Source: CAYMRL01 sp964473205
GTDB taxonomy: Bacteria > Deinococcota > Deinococci > Deinococcales > Trueperaceae
Assembly: GCA_964473205.1 (NCBI GenBank)
Contig: CAYYOK010000063.1
Coordinates: 1-19,198, forward strand
Direction of reading: 5' to 3'
Length of the DNA stretch: 19,198 nucleotides
Made by a program: the position numbers and the translations under genes. The notes under the pieces are model-generated. The model searched no databases. It saw nothing but the letters and a program-made list of their open reading frames with translations, and was not told the origin of the DNA. Of the stretch, positions 1 through 8,086 are shown in pieces. How positions within the stretch are numbered: the stretch's first letter is position 1; each line of letters begins with the position of its first letter.

Positions 1-999
<999 letters not shown>

Positions 1000-1003
1000 G
1001 CGT

Positions 1004-1032
1004 CGGTCAGGCCGGGCTCAGAGACTTGACCG
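1004..1032. terminator. Hairpin between convergent carB and the 531-residue gene
   Basis: An 8-bp stem (CGGTCAGG with CTTGACCG, one G-T wobble) encloses a 13-nt loop in the 45-bp gap between two convergent genes. The location suits a bidirectional terminator. No T-run follows on either strand, so intrinsic termination would be weak. Confidence 0.3.
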
Positions 1033-1044
1033 CGGACAGTACCT

Positions 1045-2640
1045 CTAGGCGTCGGTGGGAGTGGTCAGCAGGTCGGGCTCGCCGACGGCCGTCAGGCGCT
1101 CGCGCTGCCTGGTCGGCACGCGGCTCCTGAGCGAGGTCGCGTAGCCCGCCAGCGAGTTGAGCGCGTCGGGCACGGCCTGGCGCAGCACGAACTCGCCCTG
1201 GTCGACCCGCTCCACGAGGTCGAACGGCGCGGCGCCGAGACGCTCCAAGATCCGCAGCACCTGCTCGCGGCTCATGTTCAGCTCGGAGGCCAGCTCCTCG
1301 AGCAGGAAGACGACGGGCGCCTTGAGCTGCGACAGGCGCAGCAGCACCTCGGAGAACATGCCGCGCTCGGCGACCCGCTCGCCCACGGCCGTCTCGAAGC
1401 GCGTGAGACCGTCCTCGAACAGGCCGTCTGACTCGAAGTGGGTGACGAGGTCGACGGGGCTGATCGGCACGGTGCGGTTGAGAGCCGCCAGGCGTTCCAG
1501 TCCGCTCCAGCTCCACAGCGTCGCCCGCGCCGCGGCGGCCGGGCCGGCGAGGCGGATCAGGTCGCGAGACTCGCCCACCACCGCCAGGTAGCGGACGTTG
1601 AGCCTGCGGCGGCGAGCCATCAGGTCGGCCCAGTCGAGCCGGAGGTTGCTGCTGAGCACCTGCACCAGCGCGCGGTAGCCGCGACGCCCCATCTCGGCGT
1701 GAAGAGCGACCTGGTAGCGGCCGGTGGGCTCGAGCCTGAAGCCGCACGGCGTCAGCAGCGCCCGGAGCCGGCTCACCAGCTCGAGCGACTCGCGCGAGCG
1801 GTCGTCGTCGAGGTCGTCATCGAACCCGCCGTGCGGGCCGGCCGTGTCTCGGTGCCAGGCAGTGGCCGGCGTGCGCCGCTCGATGACGGACCCGCCCGAG
1901 CTGCTCTTGACGTTGGGTGCGTGGGGCGAGCCGTGCGGCCCGGTCTCGAGCACGGCGCCGTCCTCGGTGCGGCCGGGCGCGTTCCACAGCCCCGTCTGAG
2001 CGGCTCCGGCGGCCTGGGCTTGCGCCTCGAGCCGCGCCTGCAACACGGCCTCGCGCTCGGCCTGAGCCTCGGCGCCGGCCTGGGCCAACGCCAGCGTCTC
2101 GACCGCCTCGCGCTCGCGCGCCGCGACGGCCTCCTCGGCGCGCCGCCGGCCGCTCTCGGCCATCTCGGCGGCGACGGCGCTCTGCCAGCGGCCCTCGCGC
2201 AGCAAGAAGCGCCCGTCGGCGGCCAGCGCTCCCGCCAGGTCGGCGGAGCCGGGCAGGTCCGGGTAGAGCGCGCGTATCTCGGCCTCGGTGGCGGCGATGC
2301 CGGACTCGGCCAGCTCGTCGAACAAGAACACCAGCGCGTCGCTGCTCGAGTAGTCGGACCTCCGCGGCTTCGGCAACGGCGTGATCGAGTAGCGGCCGTC
2401 CTCGAGCTTGCGGATCGAGAGCTCGTCGTTGACGTCGAGGCGGTGGCTGCGGAACAGCTCGGCGAAGCCGGCCACGCTGCGCGGCCCGCGCGGCTCGAGC
2501 TTGAACTCCTGGTCTCGCTTGGTGTCGATGGCCGTGATCTCGCCCTCGGAGGGGAACAGACCGACCATCGCGCGCGGCAGCGTGAGAGCGCCGGAGCGGA
2601 GGCACACACGCGTCAGAGGGTAACGGAACTCGACTGCCAT
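1045..2640 (-). CDS. Uncharacterised multidomain protein, possible DNA-binding (531 aa)
   Basis: I do not recognise a named family. Residues 1-90 form a compact beta-rich domain (TLPRAMVGLFPSEGEI, then VAGFAELFRSHRLDVNDEL) whose pattern resembles a B3/EcoRII-N-type DNA-binding pseudobarrel; this is a pattern impression only. Residues 100-155 look like a small helical or winged-helix domain. Residues 155-215 are an Ala/Glu/Arg-rich coiled coil, and 216-285 are low complexity and acidic (DDDLDDDRSRES). Residues 285-355 form an alpha/beta segment (RALVQVLSSNLRLDWADL, then RYLAVVGES) recalling a restriction-endonuclease-like core, but the usual catalytic Lys position is Leu. Residues 420-490 contain a helix-turn-helix-like stretch (ASELNMSREQVLRILERL). 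ATG at 2640 is chosen because a strong Shine-Dalgarno lies 6 nt upstream. It follows rnr by 88 bp on the same strand. It has no signal peptide or membrane segment. A nucleic-acid role is plausible but unproven. Confidence 0.8.
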   Translation of the reverse strand: MAVEFRYPLTRVCLRSGALTLPRAMVGLFPSEGEITAIDTKRDQEFKLEPRGPRSVAGFAELFRSHRLDVNDELSIRKLEDGRYSITPLPKPRRSDYSSSDALVFLFDELAESGIAATEAEIRALYPDLPGSADLAGALAADGRFLLREGRWQSAVAAEMAESGRRRAEEAVAAREREAVETLALAQAGAEAQAEREAVLQARLEAQAQAAGAAQTGLWNAPGRTEDGAVLETGPHGSPHAPNVKSSSGGSVIERRTPATAWHRDTAGPHGGFDDDLDDDRSRESLELVSRLRALLTPCGFRLEPTGRYQVALHAEMGRRGYRALVQVLSSNLRLDWADLMARRRRLNVRYLAVVGESRDLIRLAGPAAAARATLWSWSGLERLAALNRTVPISPVDLVTHFESDGLFEDGLTRFETAVGERVAERGMFSEVLLRLSQLKAPVVFLLEELASELNMSREQVLRILERLGAAPFDLVERVDQGEFVLRQAVPDALNSLAGYATSLRSRVPTRQRERLTAVGEPDLLTTPTDA

Positions 2641-2646
2641 CTCGCG

Positions 2647-2669
2647 CCTCCCTGTAGTGCCGGAGTGTA
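2647..2669 (-). promoter_or_regulatory. Shine-Dalgarno and candidate -10 box for the 531-residue gene
   Basis: On the minus strand GGGAGG (2652-2647) lies 6 nt before the ATG at 2640, which fixes that start. A TACACT hexamer (2669-2664) just upstream could be a -10 box giving a short leader. No convincing -35 element is seen. Confidence 0.5.
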
Positions 2670-2728
2670 CCAGAGCCGACAGCGCACGCTACCCCGGCAC
2701 CCGGGCTCGGCGACACCCCAGGAGCCAC

Positions 2729-5230
2729 TCAGCCGAAGACGAGCCGGCGCCGCCGCTTCTTGGCCGCCTTGGGCCGCGCGGAGGCCGGCGCCGCGGCGTC
2801 CGCCGGCTGGGTCCGCGCCGCCGTCGCCGGCTGGGCGGCCGCCCCCGGCTCGGCAGCGGCGCGCGGCTGGTCGCCCGCCCACGGCTTGGAAGGAGCAGCG
2901 GGCTTGGCCGCGGCTGGGCCCGGCTTGGCCGCGGCCGTGCCCGGCTTGGCCTTGCGCCCGCCCTTGGGCGTCTGCTCGGCCTGCTTGAGCGCGGCGCTTG
3001 ACCGCGAGCGCCGGCCGAGCAACGCGTCGGCGTCGACGCCGGAGAGCAGCGGGGTCTTGAGCTTGGCAGGAGGCTTGGTCTCGAGCGCCACCTCCTCGGC
3101 GTCGGCCTCGGGCAGCGGCATGTCGGACGGCAGCAGGTCGATCTGGCGCTGGGTCGGGTTGGCGCCGAGCACCCTCACCTCGATGCGGTCGCCCATCCGG
3201 AAGCGGCGCCGCTTGTGCTTGCCCATCAGCATCAGGGCGTCCTCGATGTAGATGTAGTAGTCGTCGGCGAGGTGGCTGACGTGAACCAGCCCCTCGACCG
3301 CGTTGGGCAGGGCCACGAACAGCCCGAAGTTGGTGACGCCGACGATGATGCCGGCGAAGGTCTCGCCGATGTGATCCTGTGCCCAGCGGGCGTGGAAGTA
3401 CTTGGTGAGGTCGCGCTCGGCCTGCTCCGCGACGCGCTCGCGCTCGCTGGCGTGCTCGGCGAGCTGCGGGAAGTCGGTCCTGAGCCGCTCCTTGAGCGTG
3501 GGCGAGAGCCGATGCTGCAGCAGCGCGCGCACGACGCGGTGGACCACCAGGTCGGGGTAGCGGCGGATCGGGCTGGTGAAGTGCAGGTAGTCCTCGAACG
3601 CCAGCCCGAAGTGACCGAGGTTGTCCGAGCTGTAGCGCGCCTGCTTGAGGCTCCTGAGCAGCAGCGTGTTGACGAGTTGCGCCTCGGGCTTGCCGGCGGC
3701 CTGCATCAGGATGCGCTGCAGGTCCTGAGGCTTGGCCTGCTCCAGGTCGAGGGTGTAGCCGAGCTTGCCCAGCGCCTTCTGCAGCGCCTGGATCTTCTCC
3801 TGGCTCGGATCCTCGTGGACGCGGTAGAGAGCCGGCACGTCGCGGCGGCTGAGCTCCTCGGCCACCTTGCGGTTGGCGAGCAGCATCAGCTCCTCGATCA
3901 GCTGCCTGGCCGCGTTGCTCTTCACCGGCGTGACGTGCAGCGTGCCCGTCTCGTCGACGTCGACCTTGGCCTCGGTGAAGTCGAAGTCGAGGGCCCCGGC
4001 TCCGATGCGGCGCCGGCGCAGCTCCTGGCTGAGGTTCAAGAGCACCTTGATGTCGCGCTCGAGCTTGAGCTTGCCGGCGGGCAGCCTGCCGCCCTCGGCG
4101 AAGTCCTGGACCTGCCGGTAGGTGAGGCGGGCGTCGGACTGGATGACGGTCTCGCGGAAGCGGAACGCCTTGACCTCGCCGGTGCGGGTGACGTCGACGA
4201 AGGCCGACAGCGCGAGGCGCGGCTTGCCCTCGACCAGCGAGCAGATGCCGTTGGAGAGCTCCTCCGGCAGCATCGGCAGCACCCGGCCGGGCAGGTAGAC
4301 GCTGGTGGCGCGCTGGGCGGCCTCCTTGTCGAGGTTGGTGCCCTCGGCGACGTAGTAGCTGACGTCGGCGATGTGCACGCCTATCCTCAGCAGGCCGTCC
4401 TTGTTGCCGTCCAAGCGCTCGAGCGAGATCGCGTCGTCGAAGTCCTTGGCGTCCTCGCCGTCGATGGTGAAGGTCGGGATCTTGCGGTAGTCGGTGCGGC
4501 CCTCCATCATCTCGCCGGTGACGTGATCGGGCACGGCGCCGGCCTCGGCGACGGTGGCGGCGTCGTACTCGGCCTTGAGGCCGTACTTGACGATCACGGC
4601 GCGGGTCTCGACCTCGGGGTCGTCGGAGGTGCCGAGGTACTCGACGACCTTGCCGAACGGCTCCCTCTCGCCGGAGTCCTCGGGCCAGACGAGCTCGACG
4701 ACGATGCGCGAGCCGCCCTCGTACTTGCCGACAGATTCCGGCGTCAGCAGTATGCGCGAGCGGATCCTGACCGAGTCGGGGCGCAGTATCGCGTAGCCCT
4801 GGGCGTACTCGAGGGTGCCGACCAGCAGCGTGGTGCCGCGCTCGACGATGCGGACGATCTCGCCGCTGGGTCTGTCGTCGTCGGCGCGCTGCGGGCTGGG
4901 CCTGGCGAGCACGCGGTCGGTGTCCCAGGCACCCAGCAGCCTGTCGGCGGGCACGAACAGGTCCTTGCCGCCGCCGTCGGGGATGACGAACCCGTAACCC
5001 CCCGAGGTCACTTGCAGCGTGCCGAGGATGAGGTTCATCTCCTGCGCCAGGCCGTAGGTGCGGCGCCGCGTCCTCACCAGCTTGCCGCCCTGGACCAGGT
5101 CGGCTAGAGCCGTCCTGAGCGCGGCCCGGTCGTCTACCTTGAGCCTTCTCTGTATCTCTTGAACGTGCCAAGGCCTCTCGTGGTGCTCGCGGAAGAAGTC
5201 GAGCAGCCGGCCTTCGTCGATATCGGACAT
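2729..5230 (-). CDS. rnr: Ribonuclease R (RNase II/RNB family 3'-5' exoribonuclease)
   Basis: This enzyme processively degrades RNA from the 3' end, including structured RNA, and takes part in mRNA turnover and rRNA/tmRNA quality control. The 833-residue protein has an N-terminal winged helix (about 1-60), cold-shock/OB domains (about 65-200), the RNB catalytic domain (about 243-570), an S1 domain (about 620-700, GETFAGIIVGVTNFGLFV) and a basic Ala/Pro/Lys tail (700-833) ending in KKRRRRLVFG. Metal-binding acidic residues are visible in IDGEDAKDFDDA (D257, D263, D265, D266), and FTSPIRRYPDL lies at 551-561. ATG at 5230 starts the winged helix directly. An in-frame upstream extension to 5395 would run 55 residues into the preceding gene and is rejected. 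The gene is 28 bp downstream of the polyprenyl synthase gene, probably in the same operon; a G-rich stretch just before ATG may serve as a Shine-Dalgarno. Confidence 0.96.
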   Translation of the reverse strand: MSDIDEGRLLDFFREHHERPWHVQEIQRRLKVDDRAALRTALADLVQGGKLVRTRRRTYGLAQEMNLILGTLQVTSGGYGFVIPDGGGKDLFVPADRLLGAWDTDRVLARPSPQRADDDRPSGEIVRIVERGTTLLVGTLEYAQGYAILRPDSVRIRSRILLTPESVGKYEGGSRIVVELVWPEDSGEREPFGKVVEYLGTSDDPEVETRAVIVKYGLKAEYDAATVAEAGAVPDHVTGEMMEGRTDYRKIPTFTIDGEDAKDFDDAISLERLDGNKDGLLRIGVHIADVSYYVAEGTNLDKEAAQRATSVYLPGRVLPMLPEELSNGICSLVEGKPRLALSAFVDVTRTGEVKAFRFRETVIQSDARLTYRQVQDFAEGGRLPAGKLKLERDIKVLLNLSQELRRRRIGAGALDFDFTEAKVDVDETGTLHVTPVKSNAARQLIEELMLLANRKVAEELSRRDVPALYRVHEDPSQEKIQALQKALGKLGYTLDLEQAKPQDLQRILMQAAGKPEAQLVNTLLLRSLKQARYSSDNLGHFGLAFEDYLHFTSPIRRYPDLVVHRVVRALLQHRLSPTLKERLRTDFPQLAEHASERERVAEQAERDLTKYFHARWAQDHIGETFAGIIVGVTNFGLFVALPNAVEGLVHVSHLADDYYIYIEDALMLMGKHKRRRFRMGDRIEVRVLGANPTQRQIDLLPSDMPLPEADAEEVALETKPPAKLKTPLLSGVDADALLGRRSRSSAALKQAEQTPKGGRKAKPGTAAAKPGPAAAKPAAPSKPWAGDQPRAAAEPGAAAQPATAARTQPADAAAPASARPKAAKKRRRRLVFG

Positions 5231-5258
5231 CGCCCCCGAGTCTAGCCTGCCCGGGGTC

Positions 5259-6206
5259 TCAGGCCACGCGGACGCTCTCGCCGAGAGCGAGCCCCGCCAG
5301 CGCCTCGCGGGCCGGCGAAGGGGCGAACGCGTCCAGCGCGGCCACCGCGGCCGAAGCCTCGGCGTCGATGCGCTCGAGGGAGCGCCTGTCGGCACCGTGC
5401 TCCTTGACCAGCGCCTGGATGGTCTCGAGGTCTCCCGGCACGGAGGCGTGGCGGTCGAGGATCGCCTGCGGCTCGGTCACTCCCGCCTCGAGCAGCAGCA
5501 GAACCGGGTAGGTCGCCTTGCCCTCGCGCAGATCGCCGCCGACGGGCTTGCCGAGCCGCTCGGGGTCGCCGAGCAGGTCGAGGACGTCGTCGCGGAGCTG
5601 GAACGCGCGGCCGTAGGCGGTCGCGAAGGTGCGCAGAGCTTCGAGCTGGGCGACAGGTATCCCCGCCAGCATGCCGACGCCGACGGTCGCGGCCACGAAC
5701 AGCGCGCCCGTCTTGCCGTCGACGATGCGGAAGTAGCCCTCGACGCTGCGATCTTGCAGGCTGGCGCTCTGGAACTGCAGCACCTCGCCCTCGCATACGG
5801 CCGCTGCCGTCTCGGCCATCAGGCCCGTGAAGCCGGCGTGAGCGCTGCGAGCGAGGATCGCCAGCACCCGCGCGAGCAGGTAGTCACCCGACATCACGCT
5901 CACGACGCTGCCGTAGCGCCGGAAGGCCGCCTCGGCTCCGCGGCGGGAGTCGGCGTCGTCGATGAGGTCGTCGTGGAGCAGCGAGGCGGAGTGGAGCAGC
6001 TCGACGGCCAGCGCGACCGCCAGAGCCTCGCGCGTGTCCGAGCCGAGCATGGCGCGCGTCAGGAACGCCAGGCTAGGCCGCAGCCGCTTGCCGCCGGCGG
6101 TCACCAGGTCGGAGCCGATCGCGTCGATGAACGCGACGTCGGAGCGCACCTCTGCAGCGATGGCGTGCTCGAACTCCCTCAGCTCGTCCCTGATCAGGTG
6201 GTGCAC
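5259..6206 (-). CDS. Polyprenyl diphosphate synthase, probably long-chain (all-trans)
   Basis: This enzyme condenses isopentenyl diphosphate onto an allylic diphosphate to build a trans-polyprenyl chain. The 315 residues match the family length. GGKRLRP lies at 38-44, the first Asp-rich motif DDLID at 79-83 (within SASLLHDDLIDDADSRRG), and the second DDVLD at 206-210 (within AFQLRDDVLDLLGD, followed by GKPVGGDLREGKATYP). The residues just before the first motif are small (Ala74, Ser75), as in octaprenyl/heptaprenyl/solanesyl synthases rather than farnesyl or geranylgeranyl synthases with bulky residues there. Respiratory-quinone side-chain synthesis is therefore the likeliest role (inference). 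The start is GTG at 6206, 7 nt after a TATACT box and without a Shine-Dalgarno, suggesting a leaderless mRNA. It lies 44 bp after rex and 28 bp before rnr. The alternative, a carotenoid-type geranylgeranyl synthase, is less favoured. Confidence 0.9.
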   Translation of the reverse strand: MHHLIRDELREFEHAIAAEVRSDVAFIDAIGSDLVTAGGKRLRPSLAFLTRAMLGSDTREALAVALAVELLHSASLLHDDLIDDADSRRGAEAAFRRYGSVVSVMSGDYLLARVLAILARSAHAGFTGLMAETAAAVCEGEVLQFQSASLQDRSVEGYFRIVDGKTGALFVAATVGVGMLAGIPVAQLEALRTFATAYGRAFQLRDDVLDLLGDPERLGKPVGGDLREGKATYPVLLLLEAGVTEPQAILDRHASVPGDLETIQALVKEHGADRRSLERIDAEASAAVAALDAFAPSPAREALAGLALGESVRVA

Positions 6207-6213
6207 TGCGCCA

Positions 6214-6219
6214 AGTATA
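6214..6219 (-). promoter_or_regulatory. -10 box TATACT of a leaderless promoter (polyprenyl synthase)
   Basis: On the minus strand TATACT is followed by 7 nt and then the GTG start at 6206. No Shine-Dalgarno can fit between them. Transcription would begin at or next to the start codon. No clear -35 hexamer is visible. Confidence 0.6.
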
Positions 6220-6250
6220 AGCGTGCCGACGCAGACGGCCCGGCCAGCGG

Positions 6251-6874
6251 TCAGGCGTCCTTGATGTAGTAGGCCAGGCGCTTCATGCCGGCCAGGAAGT
6301 CGGCGGTCTCGACCTTGACGTTGTCAGGCACGTTGATGACCGTCGGCACGAAGTTCAGCACGCCCTCGATGCCCGCCGCGACGATCGCGTCGGCCGCCCC
6401 CTGCGCGGCCGAGACGGGCACGGTCAGGAACACCATGTCGACCTCGAGCGCCGCGGCCAGCTTCGGCAGGTCGTCCAGGTGATGGACGTCGAGGTTCCCG
6501 CTGCGCCGCCCGACCTTGTCAGGGTCGACGTCGAAGCCGGCGACGAGGGTGAACTCGTAGTAGCCGTACTGGGGGTAGTCGGCGAGCGCCTGCCCCAGGC
6601 GGCCCATGCCGACGATCGCCACGTTCCAGCGGCGGTCGAGGCCGAGGATGCGCCTCAGCTCCTTGAGTAGCCCGGCGACCTCGTAGCCGCTGCCCCTGGT
6701 GCCGAACGAGCCGAAGTAGGCGAGGTCCTTGCGGACCTGGAACGCCGAGACCTTGGCCTCGGCCGCCAGGTGCTCCGACGAGGTGCGCAGAGCGCCCCCG
6801 TGCTTGAGCTGATCGAGGATCCTGAGATACGTGACCAGTCGGCTGACCGTCGCCGACGGGATGCCCTTGGGCAT
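6251..6874 (-). CDS. rex: Redox-sensing transcriptional repressor Rex
   Basis: Rex senses the NADH/NAD+ ratio. It binds operators when NADH is low and releases them when NADH rises, controlling respiratory and fermentative genes. The 207-residue protein has the usual layout: an N-terminal winged helix (about 1-80) with the family stretch FQVRKDLAYFGSFGTRGSGY (45-64); a Rossmann NAD(H) domain beginning VAIVGMGRLGQAL (85-97); the motif LNFVPTVINVPDNV (173-186); and the C-terminal helix (DFLAGMKRLAYYIKDA) that swaps between subunits in known Rex dimers. The ATG overlaps the TGA of the SPOR-domain gene by one base (TGATG), which implies translational coupling. The next gene, 44 bp downstream, is a probable quinone side-chain synthase, fitting a respiratory theme. 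I found no convincing full Rex operator in the window. Confidence 0.96.
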   Translation of the reverse strand: MPKGIPSATVSRLVTYLRILDQLKHGGALRTSSEHLAAEAKVSAFQVRKDLAYFGSFGTRGSGYEVAGLLKELRRILGLDRRWNVAIVGMGRLGQALADYPQYGYYEFTLVAGFDVDPDKVGRRSGNLDVHHLDDLPKLAAALEVDMVFLTVPVSAAQGAADAIVAAGIEGVLNFVPTVINVPDNVKVETADFLAGMKRLAYYIKDA

Positions 6875-8028
6875 CAGCGAGCGAAGCTCTCGACCCCCGC
6901 GGCCTCTAACCGCGCTTGCGCCTGCTCGAGCCCGCTGGCATCGAACGGGCCGATGAGCAGCTTGATCAGACCGCTCTCCTCGCGCTCGCTGACCACGAAG
7001 CCCAGCCCTTCGACGCGTTCGCGCTGAGGCAGCGAGCTGTCGCGGCTGCCGTAGGCGCCGACCTGCAGGTAGCGGCCCGACGCCACCGTCGCGGGCGCGG
7101 TGGTGGCGGAGGTCGTAGAGGACGTCGTGGGCGCGGTGGAGGTGGCGGGCCCGGTGGTGGTCGGCGCGGTCGTCGGCGTGGTGGCGGACGTCTGCTGCGC
7201 CGACCCGCTGTCGGCGCCTTCGAGCAGGTAGACGGTCGGGTCGGAGACGTTGAGGGTCGCGTCGCTGCGGATGCGATCGGCGACCGCGCGCGCTTGCGCC
7301 TCGCTGTCGTAAGGACCCACCAGGACCAGGTTGAGGCTGCCTTGCGTGCCTAGGAACACCGGGTAGCCGGCCGCGCGGAACGTCTCGGCCTGGCGGTTGG
7401 CGTTCTCGATGCTGCCGAACGCCCCTACCGAGACGCGGTACGGCGCGCCCTGACCCGCCGCGGCGGTCGACGCAGGCGTCGCGGTGCCGCTCGTGCCGGT
7501 CGTCGCGGTCGAGCTGAGGGTGGAGGTGGACGGCGTCGTCGAGGTGGAGGGCGTGCTCGTGACCTGTCCGCCGGTCGAGCCGGTTCCGGTCGTGGACGTC
7601 GCGGCGGTCCCGTCCTGCCCGCTGGCCTGCGTGGACCCGGCGGTCCCACCGTCGGTGCCGGTCGCGCCGGTGGTTCCAGTGGCGCCGGTAGCGCCGTCAC
7701 CGGTCGCGGTCGAGCCGGCCGGCGGCAAGACGGCGATGCCGCCCGAGGGCTGGGTCCCGGTCGAGCCAGACGGGGTGGTGGTGCCGGTGCCCGTCGTGGT
7801 GCCGGTGGAGCCCGTACCCGAGGTGGTGCCAGGAGTCGTAGTAGTGCCTGAGGTCAGGGGCGTCGTGACGCTGCTCTGACCGGAGGTGGTCTGGTTGGCG
7901 TTGCGGTTGCCCTGGCCCAGCGGGAAGAAGGAACCTCCCGAGATCAGGGTGGCGATGATGCCAGCGATGACGGCGACCAACGCGATCCCGATGAGCAGGT
8001 CAGGCCAGTTGCGGCGAAGCCAATCCAT
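6874..8028 (-). CDS. Membrane-anchored protein with two SPOR domains
   Basis: From ATG at 8028 this gene encodes 384 residues. An N-terminal membrane helix (about 8-32, LLIGIALVAVIAGIIATLI) precedes a long Thr/Ser/Gly-rich linker (about 45-190) with some collagen-like Gly-X-Y stretches. SPOR domain 1 covers about 196-270 (YRVSVGAFGSIENANRQAE, then LVLVGPYDSEAQARAVADRI). A second Thr/Pro-rich linker precedes SPOR domain 2 at about 319-382 (YLQVGAYGSRDSSLPQRERV, then LLIGPFDASGLEQAQARL). SPOR domains bind glycan strands lacking stem peptides at the division septum, so a cell-division or envelope role is likely. ATG 8028 is preferred over the ATGs at 8040 and 8037 because a TATGAT -10 box overlaps those codons and ends 7 nt before 8028. 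The stop codon overlaps the rex start. Family sure; exact role inferred. Confidence 0.92.
   Translation of the reverse strand: MDWLRRNWPDLLIGIALVAVIAGIIATLISGGSFFPLGQGNRNANQTTSGQSSVTTPLTSGTTTTPGTTSGTGSTGTTTGTGTTTPSGSTGTQPSGGIAVLPPAGSTATGDGATGATGTTGATGTDGGTAGSTQASGQDGTAATSTTGTGSTGGQVTSTPSTSTTPSTSTLSSTATTGTSGTATPASTAAAGQGAPYRVSVGAFGSIENANRQAETFRAAGYPVFLGTQGSLNLVLVGPYDSEAQARAVADRIRSDATLNVSDPTVYLLEGADSGSAQQTSATTPTTAPTTTGPATSTAPTTSSTTSATTAPATVASGRYLQVGAYGSRDSSLPQRERVEGLGFVVSEREESGLIKLLIGPFDASGLEQAQARLEAAGVESFAR
7450..7900 (-). repeat. Low-complexity tract encoding the Thr/Ser/Gly linker
   Basis: This stretch of the SPOR gene is an irregular run of short, related units encoding T, S, G, A and P. 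It contains ggtgccggtg-type repeats on the plus strand and is much more repetitive than its flanks. It codes for a flexible linker that could span periplasm or cell wall. Length variation between strains through slippage is possible. Confidence 0.6.
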
Positions 8029-8035
8029 GTTCCCC

Positions 8036-8041
8036 ATCATA
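8036..8041 (-). promoter_or_regulatory. -10 box TATGAT of a leaderless promoter (SPOR-rex)
   Basis: On the minus strand TATGAT (one mismatch to TATAAT) is followed by 7 nt and then ATG at 8028. This is the same geometry as at the polyprenyl synthase gene. It supports the internal ATG as the start and marks a promoter for the SPOR-rex unit within the 58 bp after the TPR gene. Confidence 0.6.
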
Positions 8042-8086
8042 CAGAGCCGTGCGCTGGGCGGACGGCCGGAGCGAATACCTCGAGGC

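Noticed and set aside
1438..2988. Long plus-strand open frame opposite the 531-residue gene and the end of rnr
   Set aside because: It is a product of GC-rich third positions opposite real genes; the protein is low complexity and matches no family.
3215..5107. 630-codon plus-strand frame opposite rnr
   Set aside because: rnr on the minus strand has full catalytic motifs; the opposite frame is a V/L/D/G-rich shadow.
5231..5395. 55-residue N-terminal extension of RNase R
   Set aside because: It would overlap the end of the polyprenyl synthase gene, is Arg/Pro/Ser-rich and lacks similarity to RNase R; ATG 5230 begins the winged helix.
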